Assembly (NCBI GenBank): GCA_002353975.1
Contig: DEKQ01000042.1
Location: 1-12,574, forward strand
Direction: 5' to 3'
DNA: 12,574 nucleotides
Origin: Prevotellaceae bacterium UBA2718
GTDB taxonomy: Bacteria > Bacteroidota > Bacteroidia > Bacteroidales > Bacteroidaceae
Under the pieces are notes generated by a model that was given only the letters and a program-made list of their open reading frames with translations, ran no database searches and had not been told where the DNA came from. Within the stretch, counting starts at the first letter, position 1. Each line of letters opens with the position of its first letter. Below are positions 6,569 to 12,574 of this stretch, piece after piece. Position numbers and translations under genes: made by a program.

Positions 6569-7375
6569 CTATGATTTGGGCATTGACTGAGTGTATTCGG
6601 TGTATGTGATGAACTCCGCTCCTTCGGCTTTGAATGCTTCTATCAGCTCCCTCAGGCGTCGTTGAAGTGTTGCGCCTGAGTTGTGGCGTATGATAAGCGG
6701 CAGATGAAACTCCGGGTGTCGCCCAAGCTCATAGAACTCCCACGGGTGAAAGTATGTGACGAACTGCCCGTCGTGCCGCAGTGTCCATCGGCACCAGCGC
6801 TTGTAGAGCCACATGGGCAGGGTGTGCATGGCGAGCCAGAAGAGCGGGAAACGGAAGTAGGGAGTCACGCTGGCGGGTATTTGCAGCAGCCCCTCCTTGG
6901 TGCGGAACGGCGTTCGTGGCTCAGAGAGGTGCATGTATCGCCCTGGGATGAAGGCGGGGTTGAGGCTCGAATTGTATATGTAGCCGCAGCGTTTCAGCTC
7001 GCTGTCGCTGACGGGAAACATCCTCGGCTGCCGCCATCCCTGCGGCGTGTGGCCTGTCAGTTCGTGCAGGCGCTCCTTGCAGCGCGCTATATCCTCGGGC
7101 ACAGGACGGAAATGGTCGCAGCCGTGAGCTGCCATCTCGTGTCCTTCGTCTATGATGCGGCGCATCTCGTGGGGGGCATTCTCCGCAAAGTTAGTGGTGC
7201 AGAAGAATGTAGCCCGCACGCCAGCAGCGCGAAGGATGTCGAGTATCTTCCCTATGCCATAGCGCGACACCTCCATGCCCTGAGCTATGGGGTCGTAGCT
7301 TACGCCCTGTTCCAGCGGCACGTCAAACTCTTCGGTGTCAAAACTCAGCAGTATTGCTTTTCTTTTTCTCTCCAT
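6569..7375 (-). CDS. NodB/ArnD-type polysaccharide deacetylase
   Basis: A 268-residue metal-dependent deacetylase. Motif 1 is LSFDTEEFD (D13 the likely base, with E15/E16), followed by VRATFF at 53-58. Motif 2 is HEMAAHGCDH at 79-88, with H84 and H88 as likely metal ligands. GWRQPRM at 113-119 holds the arginine block, and YFHPWEF at 208-214 holds the likely catalytic His210. No signal peptide is present, so it probably acts on the cytoplasmic side of the membrane, as ArnD and NaxD do on undecaprenyl-phosphate sugars. This fits its place between a polyprenyl-phosphate GT2 and a GT87 gene. The substrate is inferred. Its start lies 38 bases inside the end of the GT2 gene, indicating translational coupling. 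The start sits close to motif 1, so a longer form is unlikely. Confidence 0.87.
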   Translation of the reverse strand: MERKRKAILLSFDTEEFDVPLEQGVSYDPIAQGMEVSRYGIGKILDILRAAGVRATFFCTTNFAENAPHEMRRIIDEGHEMAAHGCDHFRPVPEDIARCKERLHELTGHTPQGWRQPRMFPVSDSELKRCGYIYNSSLNPAFIPGRYMHLSEPRTPFRTKEGLLQIPASVTPYFRFPLFWLAMHTLPMWLYKRWCRWTLRHDGQFVTYFHPWEFYELGRHPEFHLPLIIRHNSGATLQRRLRELIEAFKAEGAEFITYTEYTQSMPKS

Positions 7376-8291
7376 TGTAGGAATTGATGAAGTATGCTGG
7401 GCGTCCTTTCACTTCGTTGAACACGCGTCCCAGATATTCTCCGATGATGCCGAGGCTCAACAGTTGCACCCCGCCGAGAAACAGCATCGTCACCATTATG
7501 GTGGGATAGCCCGCCACAGGGTCGCCGAAGGCCAGCGTTGTCACTAATATATATATAAGGTACACGAATGCTACGAAAGATACCAGCAATCCCAGAATCG
7601 ATGCTATGCGCAGCGGAGCGATGGTATAGCTCATAATGCCGTTCATCGCCAGGCCTATCAAGGCGTGCAGACTCCACTTCGTCTCGCCTGTGGTGCGCAG
7701 CTTCTGTTGGTATGTGATGCCCTTCTTGTGGAAGCCTATCCATGAGTACATGCCCTTGGTGTTGCGCTCTGTCTCGCGCATACTCTTCAGCGCCTCGACG
7801 CATGAGCGGTCCAGCAGGCGGAAGTCGCCGGTGTTCCTCTGAATGGGAACGCGTGTCAAACGGGCCAGTATGGTGTAGTATAACCGTGAGGAGTGGCGCT
7901 TGAACCATGTCTCTTTCGATGCCACACGCTCCGCATACACGTCGTCATAGCCCTCTTCCCACCAGCGTAGCATCTCGGGTATCACGTCCACGGGGTGCTG
8001 CATGTCGGCATCCATGATGATGAGGGCATCGCCGGTGGCATAGTCAAAGCCCGCCATCATGGCTATCTCCTTGCCGTAGTTGCGCGAGAGGTCAACGTAA
8101 TTGTAGTGCGAATCCTCGTTGTGCAAGCGTATCATCTGCTGCAGGGTGTTGTCGGTGCTGCCGTCATTGACCATCAGGAACTCCCATTCGTAGGCGGCAT
8201 TGTCCCTCAGCACCTGCGACATGCACTCCCTTATCAACGGGAAGGAGCCCTCCTCGTTGTATGCGGGTAGAAGTATAGTGACCTTTTTCAA
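7338..8291 (-). CDS. GT2 polyprenyl-phosphate glycosyltransferase (GtrB/ArnC-like)
   Basis: A 317-residue enzyme with a GT-A domain (1-220) and two C-terminal membrane spans (about 230-254 and 264-290). VNDGSTDNT at 41-49, DLSRNYGKE at 67-75, the DADMQHP metal site at 94-100, NTGDFRLLDR at 153-162 and the TGETKWSL segment at 201-208 are typical of the DPM1/GtrB/ArnC group, which moves a sugar from a nucleotide donor to undecaprenyl phosphate at the inner face of the membrane. The sugar is unknown. The start is a TTG (8291-8289): the family's opening KKVTILLPAYNEE begins right there, no ATG lies upstream and an in-frame stop lies 9 codons or fewer upstream. That TTG touches an 8-bp tandem array. 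It is the first gene of the glycan module and overlaps the deacetylase gene by 38 bases. Confidence 0.9.
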   Translation of the reverse strand: MKKVTILLPAYNEEGSFPLIRECMSQVLRDNAAYEWEFLMVNDGSTDNTLQQMIRLHNEDSHYNYVDLSRNYGKEIAMMAGFDYATGDALIIMDADMQHPVDVIPEMLRWWEEGYDDVYAERVASKETWFKRHSSRLYYTILARLTRVPIQRNTGDFRLLDRSCVEALKSMRETERNTKGMYSWIGFHKKGITYQQKLRTTGETKWSLHALIGLAMNGIMSYTIAPLRIASILGLLVSFVAFVYLIYILVTTLAFGDPVAGYPTIMVTMLFLGGVQLLSLGIIGEYLGRVFNEVKGRPAYFINSYNGEKKKSNTAEF

Positions 8292-8337
8292 ATTAGCGAA
8301 TTAACGAATTAGCAAATTAACTATGCATTATGCATTA
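8291..8337 (-). repeat. Two adjoining tandem arrays (8-bp, then 7-bp units)
   Basis: On the plus strand, aattagcg, aattaacg, aattagca and aattaac (8291-8321) are followed by tatgcat twice (8322-8335). The left end touches the TTG start of the GT2 gene. The right end contains the gmk stop codon (8330-8328), so the last two residues of Gmk are encoded by the array. Confidence 0.8.
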
Positions 8338-9341
8338 GTGATGAACGCCTTGATTTTTGCCAAAGTCTCTTGCTTGGCAGTCTCAAGGTCATCGTTTATC
8401 ACGATGGTGTCAAACTTGTCAGCGAATGTCAGCTCATATTCTGCGCGTGCTATCCGCTTCTCAATCTCCTCAGGCTTCTCCGTACCTCGCCCCTCAAGGC
8501 GTGCTCGCAGAGCCTCGATTGAGGGCGGTTGGATGAAGATGCTCAGCGCACGCTCGCCGTATGCCGCCTTGATGTTCATGGCTCCATGCACATCTACATC
8601 AAAGACTACGTTCTCTCCGGCCTCTAACTGGCGGTTCACCTGAGCTTTCAGCGTGCCGTAGTAGCGGTCTGTATAGACCTCTTCATACTCCACGAACTCG
8701 TTGCGGGCTATCTTTTCCCTGAACTCCTCAGGTGTGAGGAAGAAGTATTCCACGCTGTTCTGCTCCTGTCCGCGTGGAGGGCGCGACGTACAGCTGATGC
8801 TAAAGTGCATCCGTAGTTCAGGGTGCTCCTGCATCAGCCAGTTGATGATTGTTGATTTACCACTGCCACTGGGGGCGGAGAAGATGATTAACCTCCCCCA
8901 TTCCCCTCCAAAGGAGGGGTGATTACAGCTTGTCGGCATATTATTGTTCATGTTATTCTCTTTCTGAAGTTCTTCTATCTTTATCTTTATGTTTGATATT
9001 ACAGACGTGATGTCTTGTAAAACACTCTCATTGGTGAAACGAATAATGTGGTATCCTTTCTCTGTTAAGAAAGCAGATCGTTGCATGTCAAGCTTTTTGC
9101 GATAGTCTGTATTATGATATCCACCATCGACCTCAATAACCAGTTTTAGGGGCAAGCAAAGAAAGTCAACAATGAAGTCGTCTATCGGGTGTTGTCTCCT
9201 AAACCGGTAACCTAACTTTTTACCTCTAATATATTCCCAAAGCAGAGACTCTGCATTTGTCATATTCTTCCGATTCTCTTTCGCGAGTCCTTTAAGAAGA
9301 CTGTAATTTCCTGTTTTGGATGTTACGTATGTGTATCCCAT
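8328..9341 (-). CDS. gmk: DUF559 (Vsr-like) domain fused in frame to guanylate kinase
   Basis: A 337-codon open frame with two parts. Residues 1-130 are a DUF559 domain, related to very-short-patch-repair-type nucleases: NMTNAESLLW, FRRQHPIDDFIVDF at 47-60 and VIEVDGGYH at 68-76 hold the usual acidic and His residues. Residues 149-337 are a full guanylate kinase (GMP + ATP to GDP + ADP): P-loop APSGSGKST at 156-164, SCTSRPPRG at 183-191, VEYFFLT, RYYGT at 226-230, then the lid and C-terminal helices. The joint (131-149) includes HPSFGGEWG, encoded by a GC-rich palindrome. Guanylate kinases normally begin about where GRLIIFSAP does, so gmk could also start at Met131 (8951) or Met135 (8939), after aagagaataac, to give a protein near the usual 190-207 residues. 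Whether a fusion is made, or separate products, cannot be told. Gmk is essential, so the domain must be tolerated. I know of no standard DUF559-Gmk protein. Confidence 0.88.
   Translation of the reverse strand: MGYTYVTSKTGNYSLLKGLAKENRKNMTNAESLLWEYIRGKKLGYRFRRQHPIDDFIVDFLCLPLKLVIEVDGGYHNTDYRKKLDMQRSAFLTEKGYHIIRFTNESVLQDITSVISNIKIKIEELQKENNMNNNMPTSCNHPSFGGEWGRLIIFSAPSGSGKSTIINWLMQEHPELRMHFSISCTSRPPRGQEQNSVEYFFLTPEEFREKIARNEFVEYEEVYTDRYYGTLKAQVNRQLEAGENVVFDVDVHGAMNIKAAYGERALSIFIQPPSIEALRARLEGRGTEKPEEIEKRIARAEYELTFADKFDTIVINDDLETAKQETLAKIKAFITNA
8891..8922 (-). repeat. GC-rich palindromic repeat, copy 3 (DUF559-Gmk junction)
   Basis: On the minus strand cccctcc, loop ttt, ggagggg, then the tail aatgggggagg. 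It is read in frame as HPSFGGEWGR, aligning with LPPSGGDGG and LPPGGAGG of the other coding copies. It is inverted relative to copy 4 at 9364-9401. Confidence 0.75.
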
Positions 9342-9363
9342 TGTTTTGCGAAGAGCTTGGCAG

Positions 9364-9401
9364 CTCCCTCTCTCTTGGAGAGGGCGGGGGGAGAGGTGGG
9401 G
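9364..9401 (+). repeat. GC-rich palindromic repeat, copy 4 (intergenic)
   Basis: ccctctc (9366-9372) pairs with gagaggg (9378-9384), followed by the tail cggggggagaggtgggg, which ends one base before the rseP stop codon. It fills most of the 60-base gap between rseP and the DUF559-gmk frame. Confidence 0.75.
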
Positions 9402-10889
9402 TTAGTACATTATACCAAAGAACCTTAGTATATCGTTGAGGTTTGCCACTACCATGAGCAACAGCAGTATAGACATGCCTACGTATTCTGCATAAAGCAT
9501 GAATTTGTCGCTCGGTTTGCGGCGGAATATCATCTCATAGAGCAGGAAGAGCACGTGTCCGCCGTCCAGTGCGGGGATGGGGAGGATGTTCATGAATGCC
9601 AGAATGATGGACAGGAAGGCCGTCATCATCCAGAACATATACCAGTCCCACACGGGCGGGAACATTGAGCCGATGGCTCCAAAGCCGCCGAGACTCTTCG
9701 CTCCCTCAGCCGAGAAGACGTACTGCAGGTCGCTGACATATCCTCCCAACATGCCGAAAGCATATCCGCAACCGGCAGGAATACAGCTGAGGAGGTTGTA
9801 GTCTATGTGCGTCGGCTTGACATATTTTGCTATTGATGTCATACCGACACCCATCACAGGCATATCGTCCTTGCCTCCGTTGCCCGACATGGTGAAGGTT
9901 ACGGCAACAGTGTCAGCCTGCCCATTGCGCTGGTAGGCTATCTGGCGCGTCATAATCCGGGCTGAGTCGGCTGATGTTTTGCTGTCGCTCAACATGTCGT
10001 TCATGCGTCCCACCTCGTATGTGAAGGCGTTCCAAGAGTCTATCTCGGTCCATGTGACAGAGTCTTTGCTTTCCATACTGCCTATGGCGATAATTTTATC
10101 ACCCTTCTTCAGACCTGCTTTCTGCGCCGGTGTGGCCTGCAAGATGGTGTCAATCTCAGCCGGAACCAGTGGACGGCAGAATATCGGATCAGCCTTAAGC
10201 ATCGTCAATAGCGACAGGTCGGCAGGTGTGTTGACGGTCATCTCCTTGCCGTCACGCTTGATGCGCACCTCTTTGGACGATATGATGTCGCGGAACATCT
10301 GCGCTCCGAACTCTCTGAAGTCACCTTCGTTAGTGCCTAACAGCACGTCGCCGTCCTTGAAACCTATCTCCTTAGCCTGCTCGTTGAACTTCATTCCGTA
10401 TGGCATATCGCGCACTGCGATGTAGTCTTCGCCCCAGGTGAAGAATACTGCGCAGTAGATTATCAGTGCCAAAAGGAAGTTCACCAGCACGCCGCCAATC
10501 ATAATCAGCAGTCGCTGCCATGTCGGTTTGCCACGGAACTCCCAAGGCTCCGGCGGTGTCTGCAGCTTGTCGAGGTCATGCTGCGTTTCGTCAATCATGC
10601 CCTCTATCTGGCAATAGCCGCCAAGAGGAATCCAACCGATGCCGTATTCCGTGCCGTCATATTCATAACTGCCGTCCTCTTTCTTCTTTGCGGGGGGCAG
10701 ACCGCGCAGCTTGCGCCACCAATTGAAGTTGGTGGAGAAGAGCTTGAACTTATAGTCAAAGAAGACGAAAAACTTGTTGACTCTCACTCCAAACAGCTTG
10801 GAGAAGAAGAAATGTCCGCCCTCATGGAGCGCCACGAGGATGGTAATGGCGAGTATAAACTCAAGTGTACGTATTAAAAATGGACTCAC
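9402..10889 (-). CDS. rseP: Site-2 protease RseP (RIP metalloprotease)
   Basis: A 495-residue inner-membrane zinc protease. The zinc site HEGGH is at 22-26 in the first span; the second half, NILPIPALDGGH, is at 434-445 with D442 as third ligand. WIPLGGYCQIEGM at 86-98 is the membrane re-entrant loop. Two PDZ-like regions lie between (about 165-225 and 240-335), followed by three C-terminal hydrophobic segments. RseP cuts membrane proteins within the bilayer, classically anti-sigma factors and remnant signal peptides. The length is typical of Bacteroidales homologues. The start is a GTG (10889-10887), 21 residues before HExxH as expected; no ATG fits. Upstream lies a 56-bp heptad array that separates it from dxr by 39 bases. 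A dxr-rseP pairing is also seen in other bacteria. Confidence 0.95.
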   Translation of the reverse strand: MSPFLIRTLEFILAITILVALHEGGHFFFSKLFGVRVNKFFVFFDYKFKLFSTNFNWWRKLRGLPPAKKKEDGSYEYDGTEYGIGWIPLGGYCQIEGMIDETQHDLDKLQTPPEPWEFRGKPTWQRLLIMIGGVLVNFLLALIIYCAVFFTWGEDYIAVRDMPYGMKFNEQAKEIGFKDGDVLLGTNEGDFREFGAQMFRDIISSKEVRIKRDGKEMTVNTPADLSLLTMLKADPIFCRPLVPAEIDTILQATPAQKAGLKKGDKIIAIGSMESKDSVTWTEIDSWNAFTYEVGRMNDMLSDSKTSADSARIMTRQIAYQRNGQADTVAVTFTMSGNGGKDDMPVMGVGMTSIAKYVKPTHIDYNLLSCIPAGCGYAFGMLGGYVSDLQYVFSAEGAKSLGGFGAIGSMFPPVWDWYMFWMMTAFLSIILAFMNILPIPALDGGHVLFLLYEMIFRRKPSDKFMLYAEYVGMSILLLLMVVANLNDILRFFGIMY

Positions 10890-10895
10890 TGAATT

Positions 10896-10951
10896 ATTAA
10901 TTATGCATTATTAATTATGCATTATGCATTATGAATTATGAATTATGAATT
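10896..10951 (-). repeat. Tandem heptad array, eight 7-bp units
   Basis: On the plus strand eight units in a row: attaatt, atgcatt, attaatt, atgcatt, atgcatt, and atgaatt three times. It lies 6 bases upstream of the rseP GTG start and reaches into dxr: the dxr stop codon (10931-10929) and its last six residues (FIIHNS) are encoded by the array. Confidence 0.9.
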
Positions 10952-12089
10952 GTTTAGCAATCTCTCTTGCCTCTTTGTCACTGTTTATGTAGTCTTCGTA
11001 TGTGGGTTTCGCGATGACGGTTGCCTTGTCCAGCGTCTGCTCTATGATGTCTCCGATGTCCAGGAAGCCTATCTTTCCTTCGCGGAAAGCGAGGTTTACG
11101 ACTTCGTTTGCAGCATTGATGACGCAGCAGGCGTTGCCGCCTCTGCGCAGTCCCTCAAAGGCAAGAGCCAGACATTTGAACTTCTTCATGTCGGGTTCAA
11201 AGAACTCCAACGGGTGCTTGAACAGGTCAAGGCGCTCGCTATGCAGCGGCAATCGGTCCGGATAGGTGAACGCATACTGTATGGGCAGGCGCATATCGGG
11301 CACCCCGAGCTGTGCTTTCACGCTGCCATCCCTGAACTGTACGGCGCTGTGGACCATGCTCTGCGGGTGTACCAGCACCTGTATCCTGTCGGCCTCCACG
11401 CCAAAGAGCCACTTGGCCTCAATGACTTCAAAGCCTTTGTTCATCATCGTAGCCGAGTCGATGGTGATCTTTGCCCCCATGTCCCACGTAGGATGGTGCA
11501 GCGCATCGGCTGCCGTCACGGTGCGCATCTCGTCATGTGTCTTCAGTCGGAACGGTCCGCCGCTGGCTGTCAGCAGTATCTTCTCTATCTCATTGTCGCC
11601 TTCGCCCACGATGCTCTGGAATATGGCACTGTGCTCCGAATCCACCGGCAGTATCGGAGCGCGATACTCTTGCGCCAAAGAACATATCAACTCACCTGCC
11701 ACCACCAGCGTTTCCTTGTTGGCAAGGCAGATGGTCTTGCGTGCCTTGATGGCGCTGATAGTGGGTGCCAGACCTGCAAAGCCGACCATTGCCGTGAGCA
11801 CCATGTCGATGGGACCTGCTGTCACTACATCGCAAAGCGCGTCGGCACCGGCATAAACCTTTATGTCTGGCTGGTCAGAAAGCAGCTCCACCAGCTTGGG
11901 ATACTTCTCCTCGTTGGCTATAACCACGCAGGCGGGGCGGAACTTGCGGGCCTGCTCTGCCAGCTTCTCCACTTGATTGTTAGCCGTGAGGCAATAGGCT
12001 TCAAACAGGTCACTGTGCTCTTCTATGACCTCCAGAGCCTGGGTGCCAATCGAACCTGTAGAGCCTAATATGCAAACTTGTTTCTTCAA
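10929..12089 (-). CDS. dxr: 1-deoxy-D-xylulose 5-phosphate reductoisomerase
   Basis: A 386-residue cytoplasmic enzyme of the MEP isoprenoid pathway; it makes 2-C-methyl-D-erythritol 4-phosphate from DXP with NADPH. The NADPH site ILGSTGSIG is at 7-15 and LANKETLV at 122-129. The metal-binding PVDSEH block is at 148-153 (D150, E152), TASGGPF at 174-180, the HPTWDMGAKITIDSATMMNK substrate loop at 199-218 with E221, and HPQSMVHS at 241-248. The length is normal for the family. The start is TTG (12089-12087), giving the usual KKQVCILGSTGSIG; stop codons lie just upstream and no ATG fits. It lies 50 bases after nspC, with a heptad array in the gap, and is followed by rseP. Its C-terminal six residues come from a tandem repeat. 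Confidence 0.97.
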   Translation of the reverse strand: MKKQVCILGSTGSIGTQALEVIEEHSDLFEAYCLTANNQVEKLAEQARKFRPACVVIANEEKYPKLVELLSDQPDIKVYAGADALCDVVTAGPIDMVLTAMVGFAGLAPTISAIKARKTICLANKETLVVAGELICSLAQEYRAPILPVDSEHSAIFQSIVGEGDNEIEKILLTASGGPFRLKTHDEMRTVTAADALHHPTWDMGAKITIDSATMMNKGFEVIEAKWLFGVEADRIQVLVHPQSMVHSAVQFRDGSVKAQLGVPDMRLPIQYAFTYPDRLPLHSERLDLFKHPLEFFEPDMKKFKCLALAFEGLRRGGNACCVINAANEVVNLAFREGKIGFLDIGDIIEQTLDKATVIAKPTYEDYINSDKEAREIAKQFIIHNS

Positions 12090-12106
12090 TTTCCTATTAT
12101 CAAATT

Positions 12107-12134
12107 ATTAATTCTGCATTTTTAATTCTGCATT
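12107..12134 (-). repeat. Tandem 14-bp array (four heptads)
   Basis: attaattctgcatt followed by tttaattctgcatt. Each 14-mer can be read as two heptads, and its sequence resembles the units at 10896-10923 (attaattatgcatt). It lies between the nspC stop and the TTG start of dxr. Confidence 0.85.
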
Positions 12135-12139
12135 ATCAA

Positions 12140-12574
12140 TCAATCCATCCTGTCCCGATAGTCCTCGTATGTGAAGTGCCGCAGCATCTGCAGTTCTCCG
12201 TTAGCTTTCAGGATGGCTATGTCAGGGTGGGGGACACCGTTGAACATCGTTGTCTTCACCGTCGTATAGTGTATCATGTCCTCCAGTATCAGCTCTTCGC
12301 CCACCTGCAACTCATGGTCAAAGGTCCACGACTGCATCCAGTCGCCGCTCAGGCAGCTGTTGCCACCCAGTCTGTAGGTGTGCGCCACGCCCTCGGGGTA
12401 GCTGTTTTCGTTGCACTTCGCACCGCGTACTGCAGGCCAGTAAGGCATCTCAAGGCAGTCGGGCATGTGGCAAGTGAAGCTGACATCAAGTATTGCGGTG
12501 CGTATGTTGTGGTTCTCCACTATATCGACCACGTGGCAATGCAGCGTTCCCGTCTGCCATGCAAAGGCACTTCC
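12140..12574 (-). CDS. nspC: Carboxynorspermidine decarboxylase, C-terminal part
   Basis: The 3' part of a gene that begins right of the window; the frame stays open to the edge. NspC is a PLP-dependent decarboxylase of the alanine racemase-fold group that makes norspermidine or spermidine from the carboxylated precursor. The visible residues, beginning GSAFAWQTGT at the window edge, continue into VDIVENHNIRTAILDVSFTC, CHMPDCLEMPYWP, YRLGGNSCLSGDWM and LEDMIHYTTVKTTMFNGV. These match the C-terminal half of NspC, with the Cys of NSCLSGD and the Asp of LEDMIHYT in the catalytic region. The first in-frame start-like codon (a GTG at 12532-12530) is internal, not a true start. It is the first visible gene of the minus-strand run; its promoter is outside the window. 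Confidence 0.93.
   Translation of the reverse strand, partial: GSAFAWQTGTLHCHVVDIVENHNIRTAILDVSFTCHMPDCLEMPYWPAVRGAKCNENSYPEGVAHTYRLGGNSCLSGDWMQSWTFDHELQVGEELILEDMIHYTTVKTTMFNGVPHPDIAILKANGELQMLRHFTYEDYRDRMD

Larger units (their letters stand above)
8891..9401. mobile_element. Candidate DUF559-palindrome mobile unit, about 510 bp
   Basis: The DUF559 frame lies between two palindromic repeats in opposite orientation, each with its G-rich tail pointing outward. The outer ends are similar as inverted repeats: taacctcccc at the left, and the reverse complement of the right end is taaccccacc. The unit fills the space between the rseP stop and the first conserved residues of Gmk. This is inferred from layout only; no target-site duplication was recognised, and no empty site is available. 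Confidence 0.4.

Noticed and set aside
6683..7387. A 234-codon open frame antisense to the deacetylase gene
   Set aside because: It mirrors a clearly functional deacetylase gene and has no family features.
8891..8922. A rho-independent terminator upstream of gmk
   Set aside because: The hairpin has no T-run on either strand and is part of an open frame; it is better explained as a repeat copy.
10896..10951. Regularly repeated short units as a possible CRISPR array
   Set aside because: Units are contiguous 7-mers without spacers, and no cas genes are near.
11266..11856. A 196-codon open frame antisense to dxr
   Set aside because: It lies entirely opposite conserved dxr sequence and has no recognisable motif.
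10938..12068. A 376-codon open frame antisense to dxr
   Set aside because: The minus strand encodes a full-length Dxr with all motifs; the antisense translation shows no recognisable domain and is a by-product of codon bias.
12530..12532. GTG as the true start of a 130-residue protein
   Set aside because: The frame continues to the window edge with typical NspC sequence (GSAFAWQTGT), so this codon is internal.

Overview
The window looks like a chromosomal segment of a Bacteroidota bacterium, most likely Bacteroidales and Prevotella-like. Three things suggest this: TAnnTTTG-type -7 promoter elements, the near absence of Shine-Dalgarno sequences, and protein families with a Bacteroidales flavour (NspC, the Dxr-RseP pair, a two-PDZ RseP, a GT11-like enzyme). 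The genus is an inference. No rRNA, tRNA, CRISPR array or classical insertion sequence was seen, and no stretch of 300 bases lacks a gene.

Layout. Positions 2-976 (+): the 3' end of an RluA-family pseudouridine synthase gene and a TlpA/ResA-like secreted thioredoxin, closed by a large inverted-repeat terminator. Positions 1153-2133 (-) and 2311-4263 (+): a GT90 (CAP10-like) glycosyltransferase gene diverging from a lipid A-type acyltransferase and a DUF6492-like glycosyltransferase, with a promoter facing each way. Positions 4371-12574: eight genes all on the minus strand, read right to left as nspC (partial), dxr, rseP, a DUF559-guanylate kinase fusion, a GT2 polyprenyl-phosphate glycosyltransferase, an ArnD/NodB-type deacetylase, a GT87-like membrane glycosyltransferase and a GT11-like fucosyltransferase. 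Housekeeping functions (polyamine and isoprenoid synthesis, envelope stress protease, GMP kinase) therefore run into an envelope-glycan module.

The glycan genes fit together. The GT2 enzyme would charge a polyprenyl phosphate with a sugar, the deacetylase could trim it, and the GT87 enzyme would transfer it outside the membrane, as in the ArnC/ArnD/ArnT and Francisella FlmF2/NaxD/FlmK lipid A systems. GT90, the acyltransferase, DUF6492 and GT11 nearby point to LPS or a surface glycan.

The most unusual content is a layer of small repeats. (1) GC-rich palindromes with an asymmetric G-rich tail lie in frame inside two glycosyltransferase genes and at the DUF559-Gmk junction, always in the same strand and frame, so each is read as a Pro/Gly peptide of the form PP-x-GG-x-GG. 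A fourth copy lies just upstream of the DUF559 reading frame in inverted orientation, so the DUF559 nuclease-like sequence is bracketed by two outward-facing copies and looks like a roughly 510-bp mobile unit lodged at the start of gmk. (2) A second hairpin repeat occurs once inside the GT11 gene and once between genes, with paired base changes that keep the stem. (3) Tandem arrays with a 7-bp period but different unit sequences lie between genes and once inside a gene. The three minus-strand genes directly downstream of such arrays (dxr, rseP, GT2) are the ones that lack an ATG start.
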